Shown: in pieces, positions 32,102 through 39,950 of the stretch
Layout: the number at the start of each line of letters is the position of its first letter
Numbering within the stretch: position 1 is the stretch's first letter
Assembly (NCBI GenBank): GCA_031580995.1
Contig: JAVLCC010000010.1
Coordinates: 1 to 41,071, forward strand
Reading direction: 5' to 3'
Length of the DNA stretch: 41,071 nucleotides
Origin: CAJXVY01 sp031580995
GTDB lineage: Bacteria; Actinomycetota; Actinomycetes; Actinomycetales; Microbacteriaceae
Notes under the pieces: generated by a model
Databases searched by the model: none
What the model was told of the DNA's origin: nothing
The model's input: the letters and a program-made list of their open reading frames with translations, nothing else
Translations under genes and position numbers: made by a program

Positions 32102-33855
32102 CGTGCAGTTAGCTTAGTTATTCCAGCCTTGATATGGCCGATAACCTCCTGCTTTTTGGAATCACTAACTTTGATGTCGTTTATAAGCTTTTGGTAATCA
32201 AAAGCGGTGAAGTCATTGCCAACAGCCTTTGGTTTCAATACCTTGACTCCTGCACCCTTGGCATAATCGATGTATTTGATTCCTGTTCCGTGAACGTTTT
32301 CTTCATAGCCTTTGAAGGTAATGAGCCCGCAAGGGATCCCATAACTCTGGCAGGCAATCATCACGTGCATGGCGGAAGTTATCACCGCATCGTATTTATT
32401 GAGCTTTGTCAAAAACTCCTTGATTGACTCAGGGGAGCCAACCAGAACATCTAACTCCTCGATGTTGTCAGGAAGTTTTAGCGGAATGCTTGAGTGAGTG
32501 AAGTGGCGAACAAGGGCAATCTTGCCATTGGTTTTTCCACGCTTAATTGGCATCACCTCGGAGATGACAAGCCCAGGATCACCAAAGGCTGTTATCTCTG
32601 GCCCACCGGAGTTTTTGACAGTCTCCGCTGTCAGCGGGCCACGAACGGATACGTAATCAGCGGATCTACTCATGCTGATCTCTTGGTCACTCACACCTGT
32701 TCCAACAACCACTGACTTGGAGCCAATAAAGCGTCCTATTGAACCAACAGCAAACAGATGCTTACTGCCCTTGGGTTTGGTTGGTGGTTGATAAATAATC
32801 TTGGCATCGGTGAAATGAGAAAAAATAAGCGGGCTTAGCCAGTCACCAAAGTTTCCGGGGTGGGGCTTCGCCCACCAGGCAAGCTTTATTGAATTATCAC
32901 TTTCCTTGGCTGAATAGCCAAGCAAAGTTCTTGCAACATCCAATGTTGCAACCTCACCTGCTGTTGGTAGATATTTATTTTCAAACTCTTCAAGTTTTTG
33001 GCTGTATAAAACAACATCACCAGTTGTTGCCGCTTGGAAAAGATCATTCAGGGTCTTTGTTCTGACTGGGTCTAGTCCCTTTGGTTTTCCCTGCGTTAGC
33101 AAATCAGTTGCTCCTGAACTGTCAGCAACTTTTCTCAATGGCGAGCGCAATGAATCTGGCAGGTTTGCTTCAATCTGTTTTGCTGCAGTGAGTGCACGGC
33201 TTCGTAGCTTGCGCTTTTTGGTTCCGTGCTGGGTTACTTTGTTTTTAAATTCAGCAACGTTTCCGCTTGAACCAAAAGCGAAAAAGGGCTTTTTGGCATG
33301 TGGGTTTTTGGATGCTTTATTTTTTATAACGAGGTTTGAAGGAATCACCTGAAAGCTTAGGTTTTTGGCATTGGCTCGCCATGCCTCTTCGAGGAAGTAA
33401 TCATCGGTGGCTTTGATGGTTGAGCGCTGTTCAAGCTGGTAGGCATCTTCGATGAGCTTTCTTGCCTGCGGAGATGTTCCCATGCCCCAGAAACTTGGCT
33501 CCCAGAATCGAGTTCTGTTTTGGTATCCGATTGACAAGGGCTGCCCGAAAGATCTCTGGAAACCAATCAGGTCAGCACTTGATTCACGAATGAAATCTGG
33601 CAGGTCAATCAAAGAACAATCAACATCAACCCAGAAAACCTTCGAGTTAGGAAACTGTTTCGCAATTTCACGAATAAAGCCAATTTTCATTCTGGTCACA
33701 TCAGCCCAGTCAACACCAGCTGGTCTTGTTACCTTTTTTAGTTCTGCGTGAACCCCAAGCGATTCCAACTCACCTTTGAGTCTCTTCGCGTGATTGGCGT
33801 AGTACTTATCAGGGGTATAAAAACTGCAGACAACTATTTCTGGTGCTTTTGGCAT
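32098..33855 (-). CDS. Fusion of glycosyltransferase-like region and polysaccharide pyruvyltransferase domain
   Basis: A 585-residue protein. Residues 1-190 look like a GT-A nucleotide-diphospho-sugar region: VVCSFYTPDKYYANHAKRLKGELESLG, then VFWVDVDCSLID (a DxD motif) and FWGMGTSP. A basic linker (~195-320) follows. Residues ~325-550 match polysaccharide pyruvyltransferases (CsaB/WcaK): WWAKPHPGNFGDWLSPLIF near the domain start, VSVRGPLTAETVKNSG, then DAVITSAMHVMIACQSYGIPC. TAGACT (33862-33867) is 6 nt before the ATG, so it is probably leaderless and heads the operon. The likely role is adding a sugar and a pyruvate ketal to a surface polymer; this is inference. Confidence 0.72.
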   Translation of the reverse strand: MPKAPEIVVCSFYTPDKYYANHAKRLKGELESLGVHAELKKVTRPAGVDWADVTRMKIGFIREIAKQFPNSKVFWVDVDCSLIDLPDFIRESSADLIGFQRSFGQPLSIGYQNRTRFWEPSFWGMGTSPQARKLIEDAYQLEQRSTIKATDDYFLEEAWRANAKNLSFQVIPSNLVIKNKASKNPHAKKPFFAFGSSGNVAEFKNKVTQHGTKKRKLRSRALTAAKQIEANLPDSLRSPLRKVADSSGATDLLTQGKPKGLDPVRTKTLNDLFQAATTGDVVLYSQKLEEFENKYLPTAGEVATLDVARTLLGYSAKESDNSIKLAWWAKPHPGNFGDWLSPLIFSHFTDAKIIYQPPTKPKGSKHLFAVGSIGRFIGSKSVVVGTGVSDQEISMSRSADYVSVRGPLTAETVKNSGGPEITAFGDPGLVISEVMPIKRGKTNGKIALVRHFTHSSIPLKLPDNIEELDVLVGSPESIKEFLTKLNKYDAVITSAMHVMIACQSYGIPCGLITFKGYEENVHGTGIKYIDYAKGAGVKVLKPKAVGNDFTAFDYQKLINDIKVSDSKKQEVIGHIKAGITKLTAR

Positions 33856-33917
33856 TGGATAAGTCTATCCAGACAACGGAAACGGATTGATTGATAACTT
33901 TATGAAATGATTGAGTT

Positions 33918-34472
33918 ATGAAACGCATCTCGCTGGCTTTAGTAACCCTGTTTGTCCTAAGCGGCTGCGCTGCAGCTGATTCAACTTCAAACGACATGGA
34001 CAGCGGGACTAACCAAACAGATGAAAGCCAAACAGAAAGCTCTCAATCAGATAGCCAAGAAACCGATGAGGATCTTGGTTATCAAGAAATCATTGAGCGA
34101 AGCTACCAAGAGTTTTTAGCCAAAGGCATCACCGAGCGAGTTGAATCAGCGGGTGATAATTATGTTCTGACCGCTAACCCGGATAGTGATTTCAAGGCAG
34201 GTCTTTATAACGAAAGCTTTGATGACATTCTTGATGTCACGAAAGACAACCTGCAGTTGTTTACGGTGGTGGCAGCAAAGATGATGTTGGAGCGAGAAGA
34301 AACAGCCATTGAAGAGAGTGATAACTCAGTCAGTCTCACCCATCCTGAGTTTGGGGATTTCACGGTTTATTTTGAAGACAATCTGATTACTTCAGGTGAA
34401 TCCAATAATGGCGACTGGTCAGGGGTGTTTGTTTATGAACCGGACCCTGCCACTCTTGCAAGGCTTGAATGA
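33918..34472 (+). CDS. Small lipoprotein of unknown function
   Basis: A 184-residue protein with a short signal peptide and the lipobox VLSGC (lipidated Cys17). About 35 residues of Ser/Asp/Glu/Thr/Gln-rich linker follow (SQSDSQETDEDL), and then an acidic domain of ~130 residues that I do not recognise. It probably sits on the outer face of the membrane. It is divergent from the glycosyltransferase/pyruvyltransferase gene and its stop directly abuts the convergent EamA gene. Confidence 0.8.
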   Translation: MKRISLALVTLFVLSGCAAADSTSNDMDSGTNQTDESQTESSQSDSQETDEDLGYQEIIERSYQEFLAKGITERVESAGDNYVLTANPDSDFKAGLYNESFDDILDVTKDNLQLFTVVAAKMMLEREETAIEESDNSVSLTHPEFGDFTVYFEDNLITSGESNNGDWSGVFVYEPDPATLARLE

Positions 34473-35372
34473 TTACTGCAGAGTTCGTTTTGATTTGCGG
34501 ATGTATTGCTGACGTTGCTTGATTGCAAGATAGCTTCCGAAAATAATCAGAGGGAAACCAAACATCATTCCGATTGTGAATGGTTCTCCCAGGACAACTA
34601 TTCCAAGTAAAACTGCAACAGCCACATTCACAAAAACAATTAGCTCAGCTCTTGCAGGGCCGATTTCTTTCACCAGAGTGAAGAAAACAACAAAGGCAAC
34701 CGCTGTTGTTAGAACACCCAGGGATAAAACACCAATCCAGGACTCAAGGCTTGCTTCGGGGATTTCAGTTGGCAGGGTCACCCAGGCAGGGACTGCATAG
34801 ATAACACTCACCATCGCAAGTGATAATGCGATAACGGCAAACATTGGAACATCGCGAAGCTTGTCAGAAACGATGATTGGCGCAATCGCATACCCCAACG
34901 CTGCAAGCAACAGCATTCCTATTGGCAATAACTCCAAGTTGTCTCTTAGGACATCGATTCCGACAAGCCCAATAACACCAATGCCGCCCAAAATAAGCCC
35001 AAGCAGGGTCTTTGGGTGCCAGACCGTTTTGTCCCCTCTGAGACCAACGATCAGGATTCCAAAAAACGGAACGGTTGTAATAATCAGCGATGCCAAACCA
35101 CTGCTAACACTTCGCTGAGCTTCGGGGATTAAAAACCACGGTCCGACCATTTCAATAAATGCGAATGCCAAAACAAATGGCCAGTATTTGATGGCCTTTT
35201 TGAGATCCCCTGATCTGAGGGCGAGTGGGATTAGAACGAGTGCGCCAATGGTGACCCTCAGCCAGATAATGCTGGGTGTTGAAAAGCTGGCCAGGGCGAA
35301 TTCAGTAAAGAAATATGGGACTCCCCAAATAACCCCGGCGAGCAAGAATAAAGTCAATCCCTTTGTGCTCAC
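34473..35372 (-). CDS. EamA/DMT family transporter
   Basis: A 299-residue integral membrane protein with ten predicted helices arranged as two EamA repeats. The N-terminus LTLFLLAGVIWGVPYFFTEFAL (WG motif in helix 1) and the GLASLIITTVPFFGILI and VAVAVLLGIVVLGEPFTIGM segments are characteristic; the last is the conserved LGE end of the second repeat. Such proteins export metabolites or amino acids, and the substrate is unknown. The start is GTG with TAGAGT (35379-35384) 6 nt upstream, a leaderless arrangement. Confidence 0.9.
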   Translation of the reverse strand: MSTKGLTLFLLAGVIWGVPYFFTEFALASFSTPSIIWLRVTIGALVLIPLALRSGDLKKAIKYWPFVLAFAFIEMVGPWFLIPEAQRSVSSGLASLIITTVPFFGILIVGLRGDKTVWHPKTLLGLILGGIGVIGLVGIDVLRDNLELLPIGMLLLAALGYAIAPIIVSDKLRDVPMFAVIALSLAMVSVIYAVPAWVTLPTEIPEASLESWIGVLSLGVLTTAVAFVVFFTLVKEIGPARAELIVFVNVAVAVLLGIVVLGEPFTIGMMFGFPLIIFGSYLAIKQRQQYIRKSKRTLQ

Positions 35373-35417
35373 CGATGCACTCTAGCAGAGCTGCTGAATG
35401 AAAAAATGATGGTCGGA

Positions 35418-35480
35418 TTTTCATGAAAAATGTAAAACAACTTTTATGAATTTCATAAAACAGGGTTTTCATTTTTCATC
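35418..35480. promoter_or_regulatory. Palindromic operator cluster upstream of threonine aldolase
   Basis: TTTTCATGAAAA (35418-35429) is a perfect 12-bp palindrome, and TTTTATGAATTTCATAAAA (35442-35460) is a perfect 9-bp-arm palindrome around a central T. They are followed by two more half-sites in TTTTCATTTTTCAT (35466-35479). This is a dense array of one half-site motif in the 150-bp gap between the EamA and threonine aldolase genes. It looks like the binding region of an unknown dimeric regulator that could serve both divergent genes. Confidence 0.65.
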
Positions 35481-35522
35481 TAAACAAACACCTAGCTTGT
35501 CTGCCGAGGTAGGTTATTACTC

Positions 35523-36596
35523 GTGTCACTAAGAGGCTTTGCAAGCGATAACTATGCAGGTATTCACCCAGATGTCCTATCAGCGATAGCTGATGTCAAC
35601 CACGGTCACCAAACCGCCTATGGCGATGACGAGGTGACCGCTGAATTCAACAAACTGGTCAAAAAACTCTTCGGCGCAAATGCCGTGGGATTTCCGGTAT
35701 TCAATGGCACAGGCGCCAATGTTGTTGCCCTGCAGGCTGCGATTCCTCGTTGGGGAGCAGTTATTGGCGCAGCCACATCGCACCTGAACCTTGATGAAGG
35801 TGGAGCACCCGAGAAAATGGGCGGGATAAAACTCTGGAATGTTGAGATCCCCAAAGGTGATGGAAAGCTAACCCCAGAACTAATCGAACCTGAGTTGATT
35901 GACTTTGGTTTTGTTCATAGATCTCAGCAGGCTGCTGTCAGCATTACAAACTCAAGCGAATACGGAACTGTTTATTCACTTGATGAGATAAAGGCAATAA
36001 CCAAGCAGGCTAAAAAGCATGGGCTTATCACCCACATGGATGGGGCAAGGCTTTCAAACGCAAGTGCCGCTCTTGGAATGCCATTCAAAAAATTCACCAC
36101 CGATGCTGGAATCGATTTGGTTTCTTTGGGCGGAACCAAAATCGGAGGTTTGGCTTGCGAGGCTGTGATTGTCACGAATGCCTCGACGGCAACAGGAAAG
36201 CGTTTAGCTCACGACATGGATTATTTGCGAAAGACATCTATGCAGCTTGCCAGCAAAATGCGATTTATTTCCGCTCAGCTGGTTGCGCTTTATTCAGGCA
36301 AGGCTCCGTTGGCGATTGAGCTCGCGAAGCATGCAAACTCGATGGCAGCGGAGTTAGATAAAGGACTAAGAAAGCTATCTAAGGGCAATAAGCAAAGACT
36401 TAGCTTGCCGGTGACAACTGAAGCCAATGCGGTGTTTCCGCTGATGGATAAAAAGCTTGCTAAAAAACTGCAAGATAAATGGCATTTCTATGACTGGAAT
36501 CAAACCATTGGTCAGTATCGATTGATGTGTGCGTGGGACACAACAGCAGAAGACATTGAAAGTTTCTTAGAAGATGTGAAGGAAGCTTTGGCCTAA
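35523..36596 (+). CDS. Low-specificity threonine aldolase
   Basis: A 357-residue PLP-dependent enzyme that cleaves L-threonine (and allo-threonine) to glycine and acetaldehyde. Family features: N-terminal GFASDNYAGIHPDVLSAI, YGDDEVTAEFNKLVKKLFG, the PLP aspartate region HMDGARLSNA, and the Schiff-base lysine in SLGGTKIGGLACEAV. The C-terminal small domain ends normally. The start is GTG: TAGGTT (35510-35515) lies 7 nt upstream, a leaderless-type promoter, whereas GAGG is too far away to act as a ribosome site. A strong palindrome cluster further upstream suggests regulated expression. Confidence 0.93.
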   Translation: MSLRGFASDNYAGIHPDVLSAIADVNHGHQTAYGDDEVTAEFNKLVKKLFGANAVGFPVFNGTGANVVALQAAIPRWGAVIGAATSHLNLDEGGAPEKMGGIKLWNVEIPKGDGKLTPELIEPELIDFGFVHRSQQAAVSITNSSEYGTVYSLDEIKAITKQAKKHGLITHMDGARLSNASAALGMPFKKFTTDAGIDLVSLGGTKIGGLACEAVIVTNASTATGKRLAHDMDYLRKTSMQLASKMRFISAQLVALYSGKAPLAIELAKHANSMAAELDKGLRKLSKGNKQRLSLPVTTEANAVFPLMDKKLAKKLQDKWHFYDWNQTIGQYRLMCAWDTTAEDIESFLEDVKEALA

Positions 36597-36617
36597 GGCT
36601 GTAGTTTTAACCCCCAT

Positions 36618-37199
36618 ATGGAAAAAAGACCAATCACCACAAAAAAAGCAGGACCACTTCTACCCGAAATCTTAGACCGCTGGTCACCGAGGGCATTCAA
36701 CCCGGAGCGCGAGCTAACCGAGTCAGAAAAATTCGGAATCTTGGAAGCAGCCCGCTGGGCTGCCAGCAGTGGCAATAACCAACCATGGAAATTCGCATGG
36801 ATTGATCGCACCGATAAAAACTTCAATGAGTTCGTTGAAAAATCACTGATGCCGGGAAATGCTGTTTGGGCTAAAAATTCATCTGCTTTGGTGGTTGTTA
36901 TCACCCAGACAGAGCTCAATGGAAATGTTTTGGATCGTTCTCGCTACACCACCGGAATGGCAGCAAGCCAATTGGTTTTGCAGGTGCAATACCTGGGTCT
37001 GTTTAGCCACCACATGAGTGGAATCAATGTCGATGAAATCAAAGATTTCCTCGGGCTTGATGACAACCACGAGGTGCAGGCTGTTATTGCCATTGGAGAA
37101 ATGGCTGATGCCGACACTTTGCCTGAAGAGCTTGCTCTCAGAGAGAAGAATGAAAGAGAACGTAAAGACATGGAAGAGATTGTCATTTACGGACTCTAA
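36618..37199 (+). CDS. Nitroreductase family protein
   Basis: A 193-residue FMN-dependent oxidoreductase. The flavin-binding start ILDRWSPRAFNPERELTESEKFGILEAARWAASSGNNQPWKF is typical of the family, with the conserved R-S/A-x-R-x-F and NxQPW elements. The later GMAASQLVLQVQYLGLFSHHMSG and VIAIGEM-type end is also typical. Members reduce nitro compounds, quinones or enoates with NAD(P)H, or serve cofactor chemistry, and the substrate cannot be told. It begins 21 bp after threonine aldolase on the same strand and may be co-transcribed. Confidence 0.9.
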   Translation: MEKRPITTKKAGPLLPEILDRWSPRAFNPERELTESEKFGILEAARWAASSGNNQPWKFAWIDRTDKNFNEFVEKSLMPGNAVWAKNSSALVVVITQTELNGNVLDRSRYTTGMAASQLVLQVQYLGLFSHHMSGINVDEIKDFLGLDDNHEVQAVIAIGEMADADTLPEELALREKNERERKDMEEIVIYGL

Positions 37200-37248
37200 G
37201 CAAGCTTTCAGTTAACTACTTAGCCAAACCTAATTTAGACTTATACGT

Positions 37249-37911
37249 GTGACCCCAAATATCTACCTCTCAGTTACTGATGACATCGTCAGTTGGTTTG
37301 ATGTAATCGGGCCACTTCTTTTCTACACAGTTGTCTTCGGTTTGGTGTTTGCAGGAACTGGTTTATTTGTTGGAGCATTTATACCTTTTATTACTGGCGA
37401 CAGTTTGGTCTTCGCAGCTGGGTTGGTGGCAGCAGCAAACTCAGACAGCATAAATATCTATGTGATGGTGATTGGTGTCTTCATTGCCGCATGGCTTGGA
37501 GATCAAGTTGGTTACACCATTGGTCGCCATGCGGGAAGGCCATACCTTGATAACCGCGAGGGCAAATGGATTCAAACAGCAATTACCAAATCAGAAGTTT
37601 TTTATAACCGCTACGGCTGGTGGTCGATTGTCGTTGCAAGGTTTGTTCCCTGGGGAAGAGTTATCATTCCAGCCCTTGCAGGCATTGGAAAAATGAATTA
37701 CTACAAATTCTTCTCAGCTAATGCCGTTGGGGCATTTTTGTGGGGAAGCGGGCTAACGCTTGCTGGTTATTTCACCTATTCGATTCCCTTTGTCAGAAAC
37801 GCCACCTACGGCATTGCAATTGTTGTTATCACCATGAGTGTTATTGCAGGAATCAGAACCTGGAGAGAAAACAGAGAAGTTCCGGTTAAGGATTCTCAAC
37901 CCGAAGATTAG
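37249..37911 (+). CDS. DedA family membrane protein (second copy)
   Basis: A 220-residue DedA-family protein with the usual membrane hairpins and the hallmark VARFVPWGRVIIPALAGIGKMNYYKF. FIPFITGDSLVFAAGLVA parallels the loop after the first helix, and GDQVGYTIGRHAGRPYLD is standard. It is a distant paralogue of the DedA protein at 20.3 kb. These proteins are thought to recycle undecaprenyl phosphate or scramble phospholipids. The start is GTG with TAGACT (37236-37241) 7 nt upstream, a leaderless arrangement. The 3' end overlaps the convergent kinase gene by 26 bp. Confidence 0.88.
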   Translation: MTPNIYLSVTDDIVSWFDVIGPLLFYTVVFGLVFAGTGLFVGAFIPFITGDSLVFAAGLVAAANSDSINIYVMVIGVFIAAWLGDQVGYTIGRHAGRPYLDNREGKWIQTAITKSEVFYNRYGWWSIVVARFVPWGRVIIPALAGIGKMNYYKFFSANAVGAFLWGSGLTLAGYFTYSIPFVRNATYGIAIVVITMSVIAGIRTWRENREVPVKDSQPED

Positions 37912-38446
37912 AAAGCTCTGCTGAGCGATGGATTGAATAAAACTCGTCTTCTTGAGCTGCCCATTTCTCGTAATACGCATCAAAGGCACCACCGTCTCTT
38001 TCAGAGAAGCGTTGACGACGAGTCTGCTCTGGTGCAGTCATCCAGATTGCGTAATCACTGAGTTCACTGCTTGCAAGACTCAGTGATCCGCAGCCCTCAA
38101 CGATCAGCGGAGTCCCGCCTGAGAAACTCGATAGCTTTTCCTCACGAGATTCTGTTTGCCAATTAAAGCGATTCCAATAGGCCTCTTGGTTTTTACTCAG
38201 CGGAATCAAGATGTTGCGAATCAAATACAGCGCACCTTCATTCAACCCACCCCAACCCGGATAGAGATCATCCATGCTTAGAAGCCTTGGGGCTTGCTCA
38301 AGGATGCTAAAAAGCTCGTTTTGAAGCTTTTTAGCAAACTCTGTTTTGCCTGAGCCGGTTCTGCCGTCGATAAGGATTATTGGTGCTTTATCGGCAATTG
38401 GTTCAATTGCCGATAAAGCCTCAGTTAGTCCTTGCTCGAGATTCAA
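37886..38446 (-). CDS. P-loop kinase-like protein (uridine kinase-type)
   Basis: A 186-residue ATP-binding protein with Walker A IDGRTGSGKTEFAKKL and the follow-up SMDDLYPGW, as in uridine/nucleoside kinases where the DDxY aspartate contacts substrate. IVEGCGSLS resembles Walker B/substrate loops, and APEQTRRQRFSERDG is lid-like. It probably phosphorylates a small metabolite, but the substrate is not established. The TTG start is immediately after the winged-helix gene's stop (TAGTTG), so the two are coupled. Codons 10-21 form a perfect 16-bp-arm hairpin, unusual inside a coding region. Confidence 0.75.
   Translation of the reverse strand: MNLEQGLTEALSAIEPIADKAPIILIDGRTGSGKTEFAKKLQNELFSILEQAPRLLSMDDLYPGWGGLNEGALYLIRNILIPLSKNQEAYWNRFNWQTESREEKLSSFSGGTPLIVEGCGSLSLASSELSDYAIWMTAPEQTRRQRFSERDGGAFDAYYEKWAAQEDEFYSIHRSAELSNLRVENP
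38385..38419. repeat. Perfect 16-bp inverted repeat within the kinase reading frame
   Basis: GCTTTATCGGCAATTG (38385-38400) is followed after GTT by its exact complement (38404-38419). On the mRNA this is a 16-bp stem with a three-base loop, starting 27 nt after the start codon of the kinase and covering codons 10-21. There is no T-tract after it on either strand, so it is not an intrinsic terminator. Confidence 0.95.
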
Positions 38447-39064
38447 CTAGCTCTCGACCAACACATCCGGGTGCTTATCGAAGCGGTAACCAGTTCCACG
38501 AACAGTTCTTACGATGTCTTCATATCCCGGAAGCTTCGCTCTTAGGCGACGGATATGAACATCGATGGTTCTTGCGTTTGAAACCTTGTCACGGCAGTTT
38601 GAATCTGCGTTAGCAAGATCATCCCTGGAAAACGTCCTGCCGGGATTAGCAGAAAGAGTTTCCAGGATCTCAAACTCACGGCAGGTGAGCTCTGCTAATT
38701 CACCATCAACAAAAACCTTTTGTCTTTGGAAATCGATAACGACCCCAAAGGCTGGGTTGTCATCTGATTTAGATAGCTCCAGTTTTTTGGTGGCTCTTGG
38801 CTCACCAAGCGCGAGCCTTGTTACATCAATTGATCTTCCGCCCGACCCAATTGGGGCCAAGGCCAATGCGGCATAGGTTTCTTTGGAGGTTCCTGGAGCG
38901 AGTTCTTCCAGGTGTTCACGAAGGGCAGCCACAATTTCAGCGAGGCTGAGTCCAGCCTGCTGGGCTTGGGCCTCGCTGATTCCTACGTAGAACGCGAAGC
39001 CACGGGCTTCTTTATCGGTCAAATCTGTTACTGCCTCTGGTTTGGTTGTTACTAATAGTGTCAT
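38447..39064 (-). CDS. Winged-helix transcriptional regulator (OmpR-type DNA-binding domain)
   Basis: A 205-residue protein. The C-terminal ~95 residues are a Trans_reg_C/OmpR-type winged helix: FVDGELAELTCREFEILETLSANPGRTFSRDDL, a recognition helix in ARTIDVHIRRLRAKL, and the wing YEDIVRTVRGTGYRF. The N-terminal ~60 residues do not look like a receiver domain: no phospho-acceptor aspartate set is seen, although a short LxEIVAALREHL helix is present. It is thus an orphan, phosphorylation-independent regulator. AGGA 7 nt before the ATG is a good ribosome site. It is coupled to the kinase gene and preceded by a long leader with structured elements. Confidence 0.85.
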   Translation of the reverse strand: MTLLVTTKPEAVTDLTDKEARGFAFYVGISEAQAQQAGLSLAEIVAALREHLEELAPGTSKETYAALALAPIGSGGRSIDVTRLALGEPRATKKLELSKSDDNPAFGVVIDFQRQKVFVDGELAELTCREFEILETLSANPGRTFSRDDLANADSNCRDKVSNARTIDVHIRRLRAKLPGYEDIVRTVRGTGYRFDKHPDVLVES

Positions 39065-39179
39065 TTTTAATTCCTTGGATGCTCAAATTGTTTCCTTTTG
39101 TTTGGGCTGGGGTGCTGGCGCCATTAGCTGGGTGTGAGGGCACGAAGCCTCAGTGAAGAAAGGTTTTCTCCAGCTGGCG

Positions 39180-39225
39180 CTAGAGCATCATCATGCAGCA
39201 CATCATCACGCAAGTGACTTGCGTG
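39180..39225 (-). promoter_or_regulatory. Hairpin and Met/Cys mini-ORF in the regulator leader
   Basis: On the minus strand CACGCAAG-TCA-CTTGCGTG (39207-39225) is a perfect 8-bp hairpin immediately followed by ATGATG, a mini-ORF (39180-39206) encoding MMCCMMML and a stop. Just after that stop GCGCCAGCTGG can pair with CCAGCT-AAT-GGCGC some 50 nt downstream. No Shine-Dalgarno or leaderless -10 was found for the mini-ORF, so translation is unproven. It is possibly a leader peptide of an attenuator controlling the winged-helix gene. Confidence 0.35.
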
Positions 39226-39302
39226 TGGGAAGCTGCTGAATTTGACATTAGGAAAAGTATCTTCAGAAGTGTTTAGTTTGTCAATTTATTTATTGCGTTT
39301 TA

Positions 39303-39950
39303 TTACTCGGCTGTTCCATACAACCGATCTCCGGCATCTCCGAGACCAGGGACGATATAGCCAATATCGTTTAGCTTTTCATCCATTGCTGCCAGATAAA
39401 CACTCACGTGTTTATCTGGCCATTTGGTGTCAAGGTGCGCTTTTACGTTTTCAGCACCTTCAGGTGCTCCAATCAGGCATATTGCCGTTACCGATTTAGC
39501 ACCACGTTCAAAAACGTAATCAATACTGTCATTCAGAGTCCCACCGGTTGCCAGCATCGGGTCAATGATGAATACCTGGCGGTGATCTAATTCTTCAGGG
39601 AGACGTTCTGCATAAGTAAAAGGCTCTAGGGTCTCTTCGTTTCGTTTGATTCCAAGGAAACCAACCTCAGCTGAAGGCAACAGCTTGGTCATTCCCTCCA
39701 GCATTCCCAATCCTGCGCGCAAGATTGGCACAATCAAAGGTCTTGGCTTGGCAATCCGAACACCGTCTGTTGTTGTTAGCGGAGTCGTCACTGAAACTCT
39801 TTCAATCTCAACATCTCTGGTTGCCTCATAGGCAAGCAGTGTTACTAGCTCTTCGGTGAGCTGACGAAACATAGCACTCGAGGTTCGCTCGTCACGCAAA
39901 TATGTGACCTTATGAGAAACCAAAGGGTGGTCAAGAATAGTTAATTCCAT
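39303..39950 (-). CDS. upp: Uracil phosphoribosyltransferase
   Basis: Pyrimidine salvage: uracil plus PRPP gives UMP. The 215-residue protein is of normal length. The N-terminus HPLVSHKVTYLRDERTSSAMFRQL is family-typical, the PRPP loop is VFIIDPMLATGGTLNDSI, and the C-terminal uracil site is YIVPGLGDAGDRLYGTAE. TAGCCT (39958-39963) is 7 nt before the ATG, suggesting a leaderless mRNA divergent from tadA. Confidence 0.97.
   Translation of the reverse strand: MELTILDHPLVSHKVTYLRDERTSSAMFRQLTEELVTLLAYEATRDVEIERVSVTTPLTTTDGVRIAKPRPLIVPILRAGLGMLEGMTKLLPSAEVGFLGIKRNEETLEPFTYAERLPEELDHRQVFIIDPMLATGGTLNDSIDYVFERGAKSVTAICLIGAPEGAENVKAHLDTKWPDKHVSVYLAAMDEKLNDIGYIVPGLGDAGDRLYGTAE

Noticed and set aside
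20325..37911. Recent duplication of the DedA genes
   Set aside because: The two proteins share family motifs but differ throughout the rest of their sequence and context, so they are old paralogues.
39079..39156. Plus-strand 25-codon frame resembling a lipoprotein signal (ending LAGCEGTKPQ)
   Set aside because: It stops six residues after the cysteine, has no mature domain and lies inside the leader of the opposite-strand regulator; probably chance.
39153..39239. Plus-strand 28-codon GTG frame rich in histidine (HHHAAHHH)
   Set aside because: No ribosome-binding site, no leaderless -10 and no downstream plus-strand gene to regulate. The His codons are the reverse complement of the ATG repeats of the opposite-strand mini-ORF.
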